Source: JBKECO01 sp047974745
Lineage (GTDB): Bacteria > Bacillota > Clostridia > Lachnospirales > Lachnospiraceae
NCBI GenBank assembly: GCA_047974745.1
Contig: JBKECO010000031.1
Location: forward strand, 1 to 64,000
DNA length: 64,000 nucleotides
Direction: 5' to 3'
Shown: piece after piece, positions 1-7,935 of the stretch
Layout: every line of letters starts with the position of its first letter
How positions within the stretch are numbered: the stretch's first letter is position 1
Notes under the pieces: model-generated
What the model was told of the DNA's origin: nothing
Seen by the model: the letters and a program-made list of their open reading frames with translations, nothing else
The model's database searches: none
Made by a program: the position numbers and the translations under genes

Positions 1-319
1 ATCTTCTCATTCCTCCTGTTATTCTAGGTGTCATGTGAAAACTGGCAAAAAAAGAAGACCGCCTGCTTTCACATCAAAGATGTTGAAAACAAGCGGTCTT
101 ATAGCGAACTTTGTTCGCATTGGACTTTTTCTTATGAAGTTGTTGATGGTTTATTTTACTGAAATAATCAAATTTATGAACGATATATTTTTGTGTCCAC
201 TCATACCAGTTCTATAACTACTGAGACTTTAATCTCATTGGAAATCTCTTTTTTTCTTCCAAAATTCGATTTCCCAGTGAACTTAAAAACCCTCGCAAAG
301 TGCGTAAATTCAAGGATTT
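1..319. other. Left-edge intergenic stretch
   Basis: No coding region is supported here. The only clear structure is the hairpin listed separately. At the extreme left edge the minus strand reads AGGAGGA just before an ATG, but the spacing is too short to call a start, so a minus-strand gene beginning beyond the window is only a guess. Confidence 0.4.
47..100 (-). terminator. Rho-independent terminator downstream of rlmD
   Basis: Arms at 55-70 and 85-100 pair over about 16 bp with two mismatches, and an inner ACATC/GATGT stem closes the loop. On the minus strand the hairpin is followed by CTTC and seven T. It lies about 220 nt beyond the rlmD stop and would end that transcript. Confidence 0.7.
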
Positions 320-1714
320 CTACATATTCACCCTTTGTAGACAACAGACGGTCTCCACATGCACAGTCCCTGGAAACATGTCTACTAATTTCATCTTCTC
401 TACACGATATCCACTCTGCTGAAATACCTCAAGATCCCGTGCCAGGCTGGTTGGTTTGCAGGAAATATAGACCATTTTTTCAACTCCGTACTCAATGATC
501 TTTGTAAGTGCTTTGGGGTGGATTCCATCTCTTGGCGGGTCTAGGACAATATAGTCAGGTTTTACTTCTATTGTATCTAGTACTTTCAGAACATCACCAA
601 CAATAAATTCGCAGTTATTCAGGTTATTTCTCTTTGCATTTTCGATTGCAGCCTCTACAGCTTCAGGCACGATTTCAACACCGATCACCTTCCTAGCTAC
701 GGGGGCGAGCATCTGAGCGATGGTTCCGGTTCCACTGTATAAGTCAAACACTACATTGCCCGCATCGCCAATATAGTCTCGCGCTGCTTCATATAGCACC
801 TCTGCCCCGAGAGAATTCGTTTGGAAAAATGAAAATGGAGATATTTGAAATTCAAGTCCTAGGACTTGTTCGACGAAATGATCCTGCCCGTATAATATAT
901 GAGTTTCATCATTTTTGACAACATCGGCCAGGCTATCATTGACTGTATGAAGGATTCCCTGGAGTTTTCCTTGATAGGACAACTGCGTAAGTCTTGCTGT
1001 CAGGTCTTCCAGAAGGACTTCCTCGCGAATGTGATGCGGAATTTGAGAGGAGGTGATGAGCACAACCAGGATTTCGCCTGTTTTTGCAGCTTTCCTTACA
1101 AGGAGGTGGCGCAGATACCCTTCATGTTGCATTCGATGGTAAAAGGGCACTTCCCTGCGTGCAAAAAATTCTTTGCAGCAGGATAATATGATACGAAAAT
1201 CCTTATCAACAATCTGACATTTATTAACATTGACAATATCGTAAAAACTGCCTCTCTTGTGCATTCCAAGTGCGAGCGGTCCATTTTTTGATGTATCCCC
1301 AAAAGAAAACTCCATCTTATTGCGATATTCGAACTGCCTTGGACTCTCTTTGATTCCTTCATAAACATCATTCCAGGATGTCTGGTCTCTTGCAAGTACC
1401 GGAGTGAACAATTCTTTCATCTGTGTTTCTTTTAATGTAAGCTGCTCTTTGTAACTAAGATTCTGATAAGAACAGCCTCCACACTCGCCGAAATGTATGC
1501 ATACCGGCATTTCCAATTCGGATTCTGACTTTTGAAGGATCTCAAGAAGTCTTGCTTCCGCTTTTCCTTTTCGGATTTTATTCACCATAAAGGATATTTT
1601 TTGTCCAGGAATTGTATTCTTGACAATTATATCTCGATCCTCTACTGTAACTAAGCCTTTATTGGGAAATAAGACTTTTTCTACGGTTCCTTCCAGTATC
1701 TGTCCCTTTTTCAT
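320..1714 (-). CDS. rlmD: 23S rRNA (uracil-5-)-methyltransferase, RlmD/TrmA family
   Basis: This is a class I SAM-dependent RNA methyltransferase that makes 5-methyluridine in 23S rRNA. A TRAM RNA-binding domain occupies about residues 1-60, followed by an iron-sulfur type cysteine cluster (C72, C78, C81 in CIHFGECGGC). The SAM-binding motif FDLYSGTG is near residue 323, the DPPRDG motif near 392, the catalytic nucleophile is the Cys of ISCKP near 419, and the general-base Glu lies in HVETV near 454. At 464 aa it is the usual family length. I chose the ATG at 1714 because AGGTGAGG lies 9 nt upstream; an in-frame GTG at 1729 overlaps that site. Whether it modifies one or two uridines (RlmD versus RlmCD) cannot be read from the sequence. 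Confidence 0.9.
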   Translation of the reverse strand: MKKGQILEGTVEKVLFPNKGLVTVEDRDIIVKNTIPGQKISFMVNKIRKGKAEARLLEILQKSESELEMPVCIHFGECGGCSYQNLSYKEQLTLKETQMKELFTPVLARDQTSWNDVYEGIKESPRQFEYRNKMEFSFGDTSKNGPLALGMHKRGSFYDIVNVNKCQIVDKDFRIILSCCKEFFARREVPFYHRMQHEGYLRHLLVRKAAKTGEILVVLITSSQIPHHIREEVLLEDLTARLTQLSYQGKLQGILHTVNDSLADVVKNDETHILYGQDHFVEQVLGLEFQISPFSFFQTNSLGAEVLYEAARDYIGDAGNVVFDLYSGTGTIAQMLAPVARKVIGVEIVPEAVEAAIENAKRNNLNNCEFIVGDVLKVLDTIEVKPDYIVLDPPRDGIHPKALTKIIEYGVEKMVYISCKPTSLARDLEVFQQSGYRVEKMKLVDMFPGTVHVETVCCLQRVNM

Positions 1715-1868
1715 TGCGTATATCCTCACCTTAAAACCTTTTTATTATCATAAAACATTTTTTTCTTGAAACATATTTTATGTACTTTCATTGAAATCAT
1801 CATCATTTTTTGCAAAAGAAGAGGGTCTGCATAGTATGCGACCCTATTCTATCTTTTACTAAGTATTT

Positions 1869-2150
1869 TTATTCTTCTGTTTCTTTTATAGCCTCTTCCT
1901 CTTCGTCATCATCGTCAAAGAAGTCGTCTTCGAATTCATCGTCAAAATCATCTTCAAAATCATCCAGATAGTCAGGTGTAAAGTAACGATATATTCCATA
2001 TGCAGCTGCTGCTACAGCAACTATAATGCCGATCACTGCAAATACCCACAGAACTCTCGAAGGTTTCTTCACTTTAACTACCACTTCATCTTTCTTTTTC
2101 AGTAGGTCGCTAAGTCCTGTTGTTGAAAGAAAATCATCCATCTTATTCAT
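1869..2150 (-). CDS. Small single-pass membrane protein with acidic tail
   Basis: This 93-aa protein is not assigned to a family. It has a basic stretch (KKKDEVVVKVKKPSR), one transmembrane helix (about residues 34-57, VLWVFAVIGIIVAV...), and a C-terminal third made almost entirely of Asp and Glu. AAGGAG lies 8 nt before the ATG at 2150, which is why I use it rather than the upstream GTG. It sits between rlmD and pcrA on the same strand with separate flanking gaps. An acidic extracytoplasmic tail could bind cations or a basic partner, but no function is known to me. Confidence 0.75.
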   Translation of the reverse strand: MNKMDDFLSTTGLSDLLKKKDEVVVKVKKPSRVLWVFAVIGIIVAVAAAAYGIYRYFTPDYLDDFEDDFDDEFEDDFFDDDDEEEEAIKETEE

Positions 2151-2286
2151 TTTATACACTCCTTTTTCTGTTCATAATTAATATGCCAACACTATTTCCG
2201 ATTTAAAACTGTTATACAATTAAACTAATTATAACACAGATTTAGTCAATCATAAATAAAAAACATATAGTTTTTCATATTTATTT

Positions 2287-4515
2287 CTAAATTTTTCTTA
2301 ATTTTGCAAAGGATGCGAACATCTTTTTTATTCCTGCAATTTGAAAATCTACTGTGACTTCATAATCACGACCCCCATCCACAATTTCCTTTACAGTACC
2401 CTGACCAAATTTGATATGCATGACCGTATCGCCGATACTGTAATCCAAAGATGATTTTTCTGCACTGCCAAAGCTACGTGATGTCCCTGCAGATGTCTTT
2501 GCTGCAGTGGGCTTTGCTCGAAAAGCTTCTTTTGCCTGCTGATAGGAGGAGGACTTTGCCATCTCCATTTCAGAACGATTTTTTTTCAAAGGACATGCAA
2601 GCAGATGCTCGGGAATCTCCTTGGCGAATCTTGATAATTTGTGAAATCTCGTTTCACCTCTCACCATCCTCATCTGAGCTGAGGTGATGACCAGATTTTC
2701 ACGCGCTCTTGTAATGCCCACATAGGCGAGTCGTCTTTCTTCTTCAATCTCAGCATCTGGCTGGTCTGCCATGATTGACATATAACTTGGGAATAGCCCA
2801 TCCTCCATTCCGGCAAGATAGACATTTGGAAATTCCAGACCCTTTGCACTATGCAGTGTCATCAATACCACATAGTCACTATTTTCATCCAGGCTGTCTA
2901 TATCTGCGACCAGCGCAACCTCTTCCAGAAATCCACTCAGTGTAGGATGCTCTTCACCCTCCTCGTATGCGGTGACTTTACTGATAAATTCATCTATATT
3001 ACTGATTCGATCTTGAGCTTCTTCGGTACCTTCTGCCTCAAGGTCGGCTAGATATCCTGTTGTGTCCAGTATCTCTTCTACCAGTTCTGTCAGGCTGATC
3101 AGAGTCAGCTTACTTCTCATTGCCTGAATAAATAAGACAAATGGCTTGATTTTGACTGCAGCTTTCCCAAGTGAAGGAATCTCACCTGCCAGTTTCAGTG
3201 CATTGAAAAAACTGAGTTCCTGTGTGATGGCGTAATCAGATACTTTCGTCAGAGTAGTGGCGCCGATCCCTCGTTTGGGAACATTGATAATTCTTCTTAC
3301 CGCAATTTCATCGAGGGCATTATCAATTGTTTTTAAATATGCCATGATATCTTTGATTTCTCTTCTTGAATAGAAGTTGATTCCACCAACGATCTTATAT
3401 GGTATATTGGATGCGACAAATCGTTCTTCAAACAAACGGGATTGAGCATTTGTACGATATAAAATGGCATTGTCTTTAAAAGAGTATCCATCATTACGCT
3501 TCTTTAATATATCACCAGCGATAAAATCTGCTTCATCAAAACCATTCGAAAATTGCTTCAGATGTATCTTCTCCCCTGAATCATTCGAGGTCCAAAGTGA
3601 TTTTGCCTTACGCCCTTTATTATTTGCAATTACATGATTTGCAGCATCCAGAATATTTTGCGAAGAACGATAATTCTGCTCTAATTTTATGACCTTTGCA
3701 TCAGGAAAATGCTTTTCAAAGTTTAAGATATTATAAATATTTGCTCCTCGAAATTTGTAGATCGATTGGTCGTCATCACCGACCACGCAAAGATTTTGAT
3801 ATTTCGATGCCAGAAGGCGAACAAGCTCGAACTGAGCTGTATTGGTATCCTGATACTCATCTACCATGATATATTTGAATTTTTCCTGATAGTAATCCAG
3901 TACTTCTTTGTCGATTTTAAAAAGTTCGACTGTCTGCACAATCAGATCATCAAAATCCATTGCATTGTTTCTCTTTAATGCCAACTGATATTCCCGATAT
4001 ACCTCAGCCTGCCGTTTCTTGCCATATTCAAAGGAACTCTGCATCAGCGCAGTCTCAGGTGAGATCAGTTCATTTTTGAAAGAAGAAACAGCATGAAGGA
4101 GCGCTGACTCTTTATATATTTTCGTATCTATTGCAAGTCGTTTGCATAGATCCTTCATCACAGCTTTCTGATCATCACTGTCATATATGGAAAAATTCGT
4201 TCCGTAGCCAAGTCTATCTGCAAATCGTCGGAGTATTCTGACACATGTCGAATGAAACGTCGAGACCCAGATGCTTTCGGATCCAAATCCTACCATCGCA
4301 TCGATTCGCTCTCTCATCTCACCAGCTGCCTTATTTGTAAAAGTAATCGCCAGTATGTTATATGGATTGATTCCACATTCCTCAATTAGATATGCTGTTC
4401 TGTGTGTCAGCACTCTTGTTTTCCCGGAGCCGGCACCGGCCAATATCAAAAGTGGTCCTTCTGCATGAAGTACAGCTTCTTTTTGTTGTGGATTTAAAGT
4501 ATCATTTATGCTCAT
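2287..4515 (-). CDS. pcrA: ATP-dependent DNA helicase PcrA/UvrD
   Basis: This superfamily 1A 3'-5' helicase serves DNA repair, replication restart and removal of RecA filaments. All motifs are present: Walker A AGAGSGKT (residues 26-33), VDEYQDTN, GDDDQSIYKFRG, LEQNYRSS, LHSAKGLEFPNV and LAYVGITRAR. The C-terminal segment (YSIGDTVMHIKFGQGTV) matches the Tudor-like RNA polymerase-binding region of PcrA. The length of 742 aa is normal. AAGGAG lies 8 nt before the chosen ATG at 4515, and a matching minus-strand promoter lies at 4548-4576. A yerC-like gene is 1 kb away; yerC also lies near pcrA in Bacillus. Confidence 0.97.
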   Translation of the reverse strand: MSINDTLNPQQKEAVLHAEGPLLILAGAGSGKTRVLTHRTAYLIEECGINPYNILAITFTNKAAGEMRERIDAMVGFGSESIWVSTFHSTCVRILRRFADRLGYGTNFSIYDSDDQKAVMKDLCKRLAIDTKIYKESALLHAVSSFKNELISPETALMQSSFEYGKKRQAEVYREYQLALKRNNAMDFDDLIVQTVELFKIDKEVLDYYQEKFKYIMVDEYQDTNTAQFELVRLLASKYQNLCVVGDDDQSIYKFRGANIYNILNFEKHFPDAKVIKLEQNYRSSQNILDAANHVIANNKGRKAKSLWTSNDSGEKIHLKQFSNGFDEADFIAGDILKKRNDGYSFKDNAILYRTNAQSRLFEERFVASNIPYKIVGGINFYSRREIKDIMAYLKTIDNALDEIAVRRIINVPKRGIGATTLTKVSDYAITQELSFFNALKLAGEIPSLGKAAVKIKPFVLFIQAMRSKLTLISLTELVEEILDTTGYLADLEAEGTEEAQDRISNIDEFISKVTAYEEGEEHPTLSGFLEEVALVADIDSLDENSDYVVLMTLHSAKGLEFPNVYLAGMEDGLFPSYMSIMADQPDAEIEEERRLAYVGITRARENLVITSAQMRMVRGETRFHKLSRFAKEIPEHLLACPLKKNRSEMEMAKSSSYQQAKEAFRAKPTAAKTSAGTSRSFGSAEKSSLDYSIGDTVMHIKFGQGTVKEIVDGGRDYEVTVDFQIAGIKKMFASFAKLRKI

Positions 4516-4547
4516 TTCAGATTCTCCTTGCAGTGCTATCTCCATCT

Positions 4548-4576
4548 ATTATATAATTTCCAGCACTTCTGTGCAA
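4548..4576 (-). promoter_or_regulatory. Promoter for pcrA
   Basis: On the minus strand TTGCAC is followed by a 17-nt spacer and a perfect TATAAT. It lies about 33 nt upstream of the pcrA start codon. Confidence 0.7.
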
Positions 4577-4656
4577 TCCATTTCGAAACTATGTTCTATT
4601 TTTTCTACATTATACTCTGTGATTCACGCCGTTGGTGCCTTTCATATCAAAATTAC

Positions 4657-4685
4657 TTGTCATCTAGTATTCAATACTATATAAT
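4657..4685 (+). promoter_or_regulatory. Promoter with internal palindrome, for the DUF1836 gene
   Basis: TTGTCA, a 17-nt spacer and TATAAT precede the gene at 4706. The spacer holds the perfect palindrome AGTATTCAATACT (4666-4678), a plausible operator because a protein bound there would block RNA polymerase. Confidence 0.7.
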
Positions 4686-4705
4686 ATGACCTGAGGTGAA
4701 TGAAC

Positions 4706-5443
4706 ATGTCCAATGATATCCATGATTTTCTGAAAGAAATTCTTGAAAAACTACAGACGATCGACTATGTAAGACCCGACGCTCTCCCCAATATTGATTT
4801 ATATATGGATCAGGTCACGACTTTTATGGACTCTGAACTCGATTCTACAAAACGTCATGATTCGGATAAGATATTGACTAAGACAATGATTAATAACTAT
4901 GCCAAGAACAATCTGCTTCCTCCTCCTAACAAGAAGAAATACTCAAAGGAGCACATACTCACGCTGATTTTTATATACTATTTTAAAAATATACTCAGTA
5001 TAAGTGACATTCAAAGTATATTGAATCCGATTACGGATAAATATTTCGGGAATAAAGAAAGCGAATTGAATCTGTCTGATATTTATGATGAGGTATTTAG
5101 TCTCGAACACTCTGAAGTGCAGACTGTACTAAAAGATCTGGCAAAAAAGTACCGGACCAGTCTCAAGACCTTTCCTGACCTACCACCTGACGAAGCCGTT
5201 ATGTTGAATAACTTTGCCTTTATCTGTATGCTCAGCTTTGATGTCTATATCAAGAAGATGGTGATTGAAGGTATGATCGATGACTATTTGTCGACCCCTG
5301 CTCCCACAGCCAAAGCGAAAAGTTCCGGCTCTGAGGGACAGAGGAAAAGTTCTAATCCTGGAACCCAAAAGAAAAGTTCCGGCTCAGGAACTCAAAGGAA
5401 AAGCTCTAATTCCGCTACTCAAAACAAAAAAAGCGATTCCTAG
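4706..5443 (+). CDS. DUF1836 family protein, probable MerR-like DNA-binding regulator
   Basis: The first 190 residues match the DUF1836 family of Firmicutes, which has a MerR-like winged helix (here around MINNYAKNNLLPPPNKKKYSKE). The remaining tail is low complexity, with five imperfect copies of a KSS(G/N)-x-(G/A)TQ(R/K)K unit rich in Lys and Ser. GAGGTG lies 7 nt before the ATG at 4706, which I prefer to the ATG two codons earlier. The coding end runs into a terminator hairpin. A palindrome in its own promoter suggests autoregulation (inference). It is divergent from pcrA. Confidence 0.8.
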   Translation: MSNDIHDFLKEILEKLQTIDYVRPDALPNIDLYMDQVTTFMDSELDSTKRHDSDKILTKTMINNYAKNNLLPPPNKKKYSKEHILTLIFIYYFKNILSISDIQSILNPITDKYFGNKESELNLSDIYDEVFSLEHSEVQTVLKDLAKKYRTSLKTFPDLPPDEAVMLNNFAFICMLSFDVYIKKMVIEGMIDDYLSTPAPTAKAKSSGSEGQRKSSNPGTQKKSSGSGTQRKSSNSATQNKKSDS

Positions 5444-5456
5444 GAACCGCTTTTTT
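5426..5456. terminator. Bidirectional terminator overlapping a stop codon
   Basis: GCGATTCC and GGAACCGC pair around TA, flanked by A and T runs. The TAG stop of the DUF1836 gene is the loop. On the minus strand the single mismatch becomes a G-U pair, so it also serves the convergent yerC gene. Confidence 0.8.
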
Positions 5457-5531
5457 AAAAGGATGATATAAAGACAAGATCGTCTGCATTACATTTCATC
5501 TGATTTGCATAAATCCTGTCAGGCTGACAAC

Positions 5532-5843
5532 TTAATTCTCGTCCTTTTTGACCTGTACCATCCCGAGTCTTTCGAATACCATATCATAACCATCATTACC
5601 GTAATTCAAAGACCGATTCACTCTGCTGATCGTTGCTGTAGATGCCCCCGTTTTCTCTGCAATATCCAGATATGTCTTATGCTGTCGCAGCATGTGTGCG
5701 ACCTCATATCTCTGAGACAATGAGAGTAGCTCATTTACTGTACACACATCTTCAAAAAATGTATAACAGTCCTCCCTGTCTTTCAGACAAAGAATTGCAT
5801 CAAAAAGACCATTTACTTCATCTGTCCGAATTTTTTTACTCAT
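5532..5843 (-). CDS. yerC: TrpR-like protein YerC/YecD
   Basis: This 103-aa protein belongs to the YerC/YecD branch of the Trp repressor superfamily. The helix-turn-helix lies at about residues 55-80 (SLSQRYEVAHMLRQHKTYLD then GASTATISRVNRSLNYG). Length and sequence match the family throughout. AAGGAG lies 5 nt before the ATG. The role of YerC in Firmicutes is poorly defined; in Bacillus it also sits close to pcrA. It faces the DUF1836 gene tail to tail. Confidence 0.9.
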   Translation of the reverse strand: MSKKIRTDEVNGLFDAILCLKDREDCYTFFEDVCTVNELLSLSQRYEVAHMLRQHKTYLDIAEKTGASTATISRVNRSLNYGNDGYDMVFERLGMVQVKKDEN

Positions 5844-5989
5844 AGCTTCTCCTTCACTTCAGTCATGCTTATAAAAAAATTTTAACATATTAAAGCATGA
5901 AAGTAAATATTCTGTTTTCAGGTACCAAGGTATTTTATTCTATACTTGATCAAAGATTTCTGTGTTCAACACTTGTTCAAACATTTCTG

Positions 5990-6018
5990 TTGACACAGAT
6001 TTTTATATCACATATAAT
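5990..6018 (+). promoter_or_regulatory. Perfect consensus SigA promoter for the cobalamin riboswitch transcript
   Basis: TTGACA, exactly 17 nt, then TATAAT. An imperfect inverted repeat (CTGTGTTCAACA at about 5960, TGTTGACACAG at 5988) overlaps the -35 box. Confidence 0.9.
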
Positions 6019-6029
6019 TAGACAAAATT

Positions 6030-6246
6030 AAGCTTTTGTGGTCATGCTATGTTTGGTAGTATGAATGGACAAGGGAATCAGGTGAGAATCCTGAACGGTA
6101 CCGCCGCTGTATACGTTGAACTTTTTTCCATTGGTGAAAGCCAGTCATTGGGGTGACCTGAGAAGGCAGGAATAAAGTGTGAGCCTGGAATCCAACAGTA
6201 GTTTTCCATCTCAAATACGTGAGTCAGAAGACCTACAAGAGACGTC
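6030..6246 (+). ncRNA. Cobalamin (B12) riboswitch
   Basis: Hallmark pieces of the adenosylcobalamin aptamer occur in order: GGTGAGAATCCTGAACGG near 6081, CCGCCGCTGTA near 6101, GGTGACCTGAGAAGGCAG near 6153, and GAGTCAGAAGACCTAC near 6221. The downstream terminator at 6293-6328 is the likely expression platform. It precedes cbiM, so cobalt uptake should fall when B12 is plentiful. Confidence 0.93.
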
Positions 6247-6292
6247 TGTCTATAGGGTAAAGCTCTATAGCAGTAAAATCACACGAATACGG

Positions 6293-6328
6293 CTGTGACA
6301 ATACTATTATTGTCACAGTTTTCTTTTT
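6293..6328 (+). terminator. Riboswitch expression-platform terminator
   Basis: CTGTGACAAT and ATTGTCACAG form a perfect 10-bp stem with a 6-nt loop, followed by TTTTCTTTTT. It lies between the aptamer and cbiM and would stop transcription in the ligand-bound state. Confidence 0.85.
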
Positions 6329-6354
6329 GAGATCTGTGACATCAAGGAGGGTAT

Positions 6355-7128
6355 ATGAAAAATTGGAACAAACCGGAAAGAATTGTTTTTTTACTTTCCA
6401 TCACAATCGCTGCCGTATTTGGCAGCACACAAAATGTCTCCGCAATGCACATAATGGAAGGTTATCTTCCCCTGGCATTTTGCATTCTCTGGGGATTGAT
6501 CTGTCTTCCGTTCCTGACCGCCGGATATATTAATATTCGACGAAATGTAAGAAAAAAGAGAAGAACACTAATCTTATATGCTATGTCGGGAGCCTTTATT
6601 TTTGTAATCTCCTCATTGAAGATCCCATCTGTGACCGGCAGCTGCTCCCACATGACAGGCACTGGTCTCTCGGCCATCCTCTTCGGTGTGACAAGCACGA
6701 GTATTCTTGGTATTATTGTCCTGATCTTTCAGGCACTGCTTCTGGCTCATGGAGGACTTACTACTCTGGGCGCGAATACCTTTAGTATGGCAATCGCTGG
6801 TCCTATCATCGCTTTTCTCATCTACAGACTTGGTATGAAACTGAAATGGAATCGTCTCGTCACGATTTTCTTTGCCGCAATGCTTGGTGATTTTATGACG
6901 TATTGTATCACTAGTATTCAGCTGGCGCTGGCATACCCTGATTCAACAGGTGGTCTCTCTGTCAGCCTTGTTAAATTTCTGGCAGTTTTTGCACCTACCC
7001 AGATTCCACTGGCCATTATGGAAGGAATCCTGACCGTTCTGATATTTATGGGACTACAGACATACGCAGCACCTGAACTCAGAGATCTTGGAATCATAAC
7101 GGAGGATACACGCCATGTCGAAAAATAA
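6355..7128 (+). CDS. cbiM: Cobalt ECF transporter substrate-binding subunit CbiM
   Basis: CbiM is the integral membrane S-unit of the cobalt ECF transporter. The metal-binding N terminus MHIMEGYLP is preceded by a 30-residue signal-like leader (hydrophobic core ending in NVSA), as in other Gram-positive CbiM proteins where cleavage exposes Met-His. Six or seven hydrophobic helices follow, with the conserved SCSHMTGTGL and LAHGGLTTLGAN motifs. AAGGAGG precedes the ATG by 4 nt. The gene lies behind a cobalamin riboswitch and overlaps cbiN by 14 nt. Confidence 0.95.
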   Translation: MKNWNKPERIVFLLSITIAAVFGSTQNVSAMHIMEGYLPLAFCILWGLICLPFLTAGYINIRRNVRKKRRTLILYAMSGAFIFVISSLKIPSVTGSCSHMTGTGLSAILFGVTSTSILGIIVLIFQALLLAHGGLTTLGANTFSMAIAGPIIAFLIYRLGMKLKWNRLVTIFFAAMLGDFMTYCITSIQLALAYPDSTGGLSVSLVKFLAVFAPTQIPLAIMEGILTVLIFMGLQTYAAPELRDLGIITEDTRHVEK

Positions 7129-7423
7129 GAAAATTGTTATTATTCTATTACTTTGTATCGTCGCCCTCATTTTTATACCTCTACTCGTACTTCGAGATGC
7201 CGAGTTCAGCGGAACTGATGATGCAGGCAGTCAGGTAATCCAAGAAATCAATTCTGATTACCAACCCTGGTTCGAACCGGTTTTTGAAAAAATGCTGGGA
7301 AGGGAACTCCCGGGCGAAGTTGAGTCGCTGTTCTTTAGCATTCAGACTGCGATCGGTGTTGGGATACTGGGCTATTGCTTTGGGTATCTCGTTGCACGAA
7401 AGAAATACAAAAGGACTGACTAA
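7115..7423 (+). CDS. cbiN: Cobalt transporter accessory subunit CbiN
   Basis: CbiN is a small two-helix membrane protein that works with CbiM in cobalt loading. The two helices lie at about residues 6-26 and 75-92, joined by an extracytoplasmic loop that carries the family motif YQPWFEP. The length of 102 aa is typical. It starts inside the end of cbiM, indicating translational coupling. The usual following genes cbiQ and cbiO are absent; the next gene is unrelated and on the other strand. Confidence 0.92.
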   Translation: MSKNKKIVIILLLCIVALIFIPLLVLRDAEFSGTDDAGSQVIQEINSDYQPWFEPVFEKMLGRELPGEVESLFFSIQTAIGVGILGYCFGYLVARKKYKRTD

Positions 7424-7434
7424 TCAGTCCTTTT
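7409..7434. terminator. Bidirectional terminator at the end of cbiN
   Basis: AAAAGGACTGA and TCAGTCCTTTT form a perfect 11-bp stem around CTAA, which contains the cbiN stop codon. It serves cbiN and the convergent gene at 7438. Confidence 0.9.
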
Positions 7435-7437
7435 CGT

Positions 7438-7917
7438 TTAGCCAAATATAGTTGTCAGAACTCCCAGGGCTCCAGCACTTAAAAGTCCCATAATAATACC
7501 TGCGAGCAAGACTCCGAGCATGACTGCGATTACACTGGATTTGAAATCCATATCTAACAGACTGGCTGCCAGTGTACCGGTCCATGCACCTGTTCCCGGG
7601 ATCGGTATCCCAACAAATAAAAGTAGCGCCAGGAATAGTCCTTTTCCAGCCTTCTCCTGTAGCTTTTTCCCTCCTTTTTCCCCTTTGACAAGGCAAAAAG
7701 TAAAGAATTTACCTATAATAGGTTTATCCGCACCCCACTCAAGTACCTTTCTGGCAAAAAGATAAATAATGGGTACAGGCAGCATGTTTCCTACGATACA
7801 GACAATATAAGAGGGTAAAAAAGGCAATCCCATTGTCTGTGCAATCGGGATCGCACCACGCAATTCTATCAGTGGTACCATGGAAACAAAGAAAATGATC
7901 AAATAGTTCTTCAGCAT
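7438..7917 (-). CDS. Small multidrug export family membrane protein (COG2426)
   Basis: This 159-aa integral membrane protein matches the small multi-drug export protein family, with the N-terminal motif PLIELRGAIP and the later GIPIPGTGAWTGTLAA. Four or five hydrophobic helices are visible. The ATG at 7917 follows GGAG by 6 nt; the in-frame TTG 12 nt upstream is part of that site. Transport activity is inferred from the family name only; the substrate is unknown. Confidence 0.85.
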   Translation of the reverse strand: MLKNYLIIFFVSMVPLIELRGAIPIAQTMGLPFLPSYIVCIVGNMLPVPIIYLFARKVLEWGADKPIIGKFFTFCLVKGEKGGKKLQEKAGKGLFLALLLFVGIPIPGTGAWTGTLAASLLDMDFKSSVIAVMLGVLLAGIIMGLLSAGALGVLTTIFG

Positions 7918-7935
7918 ACATAACTCCAATCCATT

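Noticed and set aside
6293..6318. TGTGACAAT/ATTGTCACA as a CRP-like operator
   Set aside because: It is a 10-bp stem followed by a T run inside the riboswitch expression platform, so a terminator explains it better.
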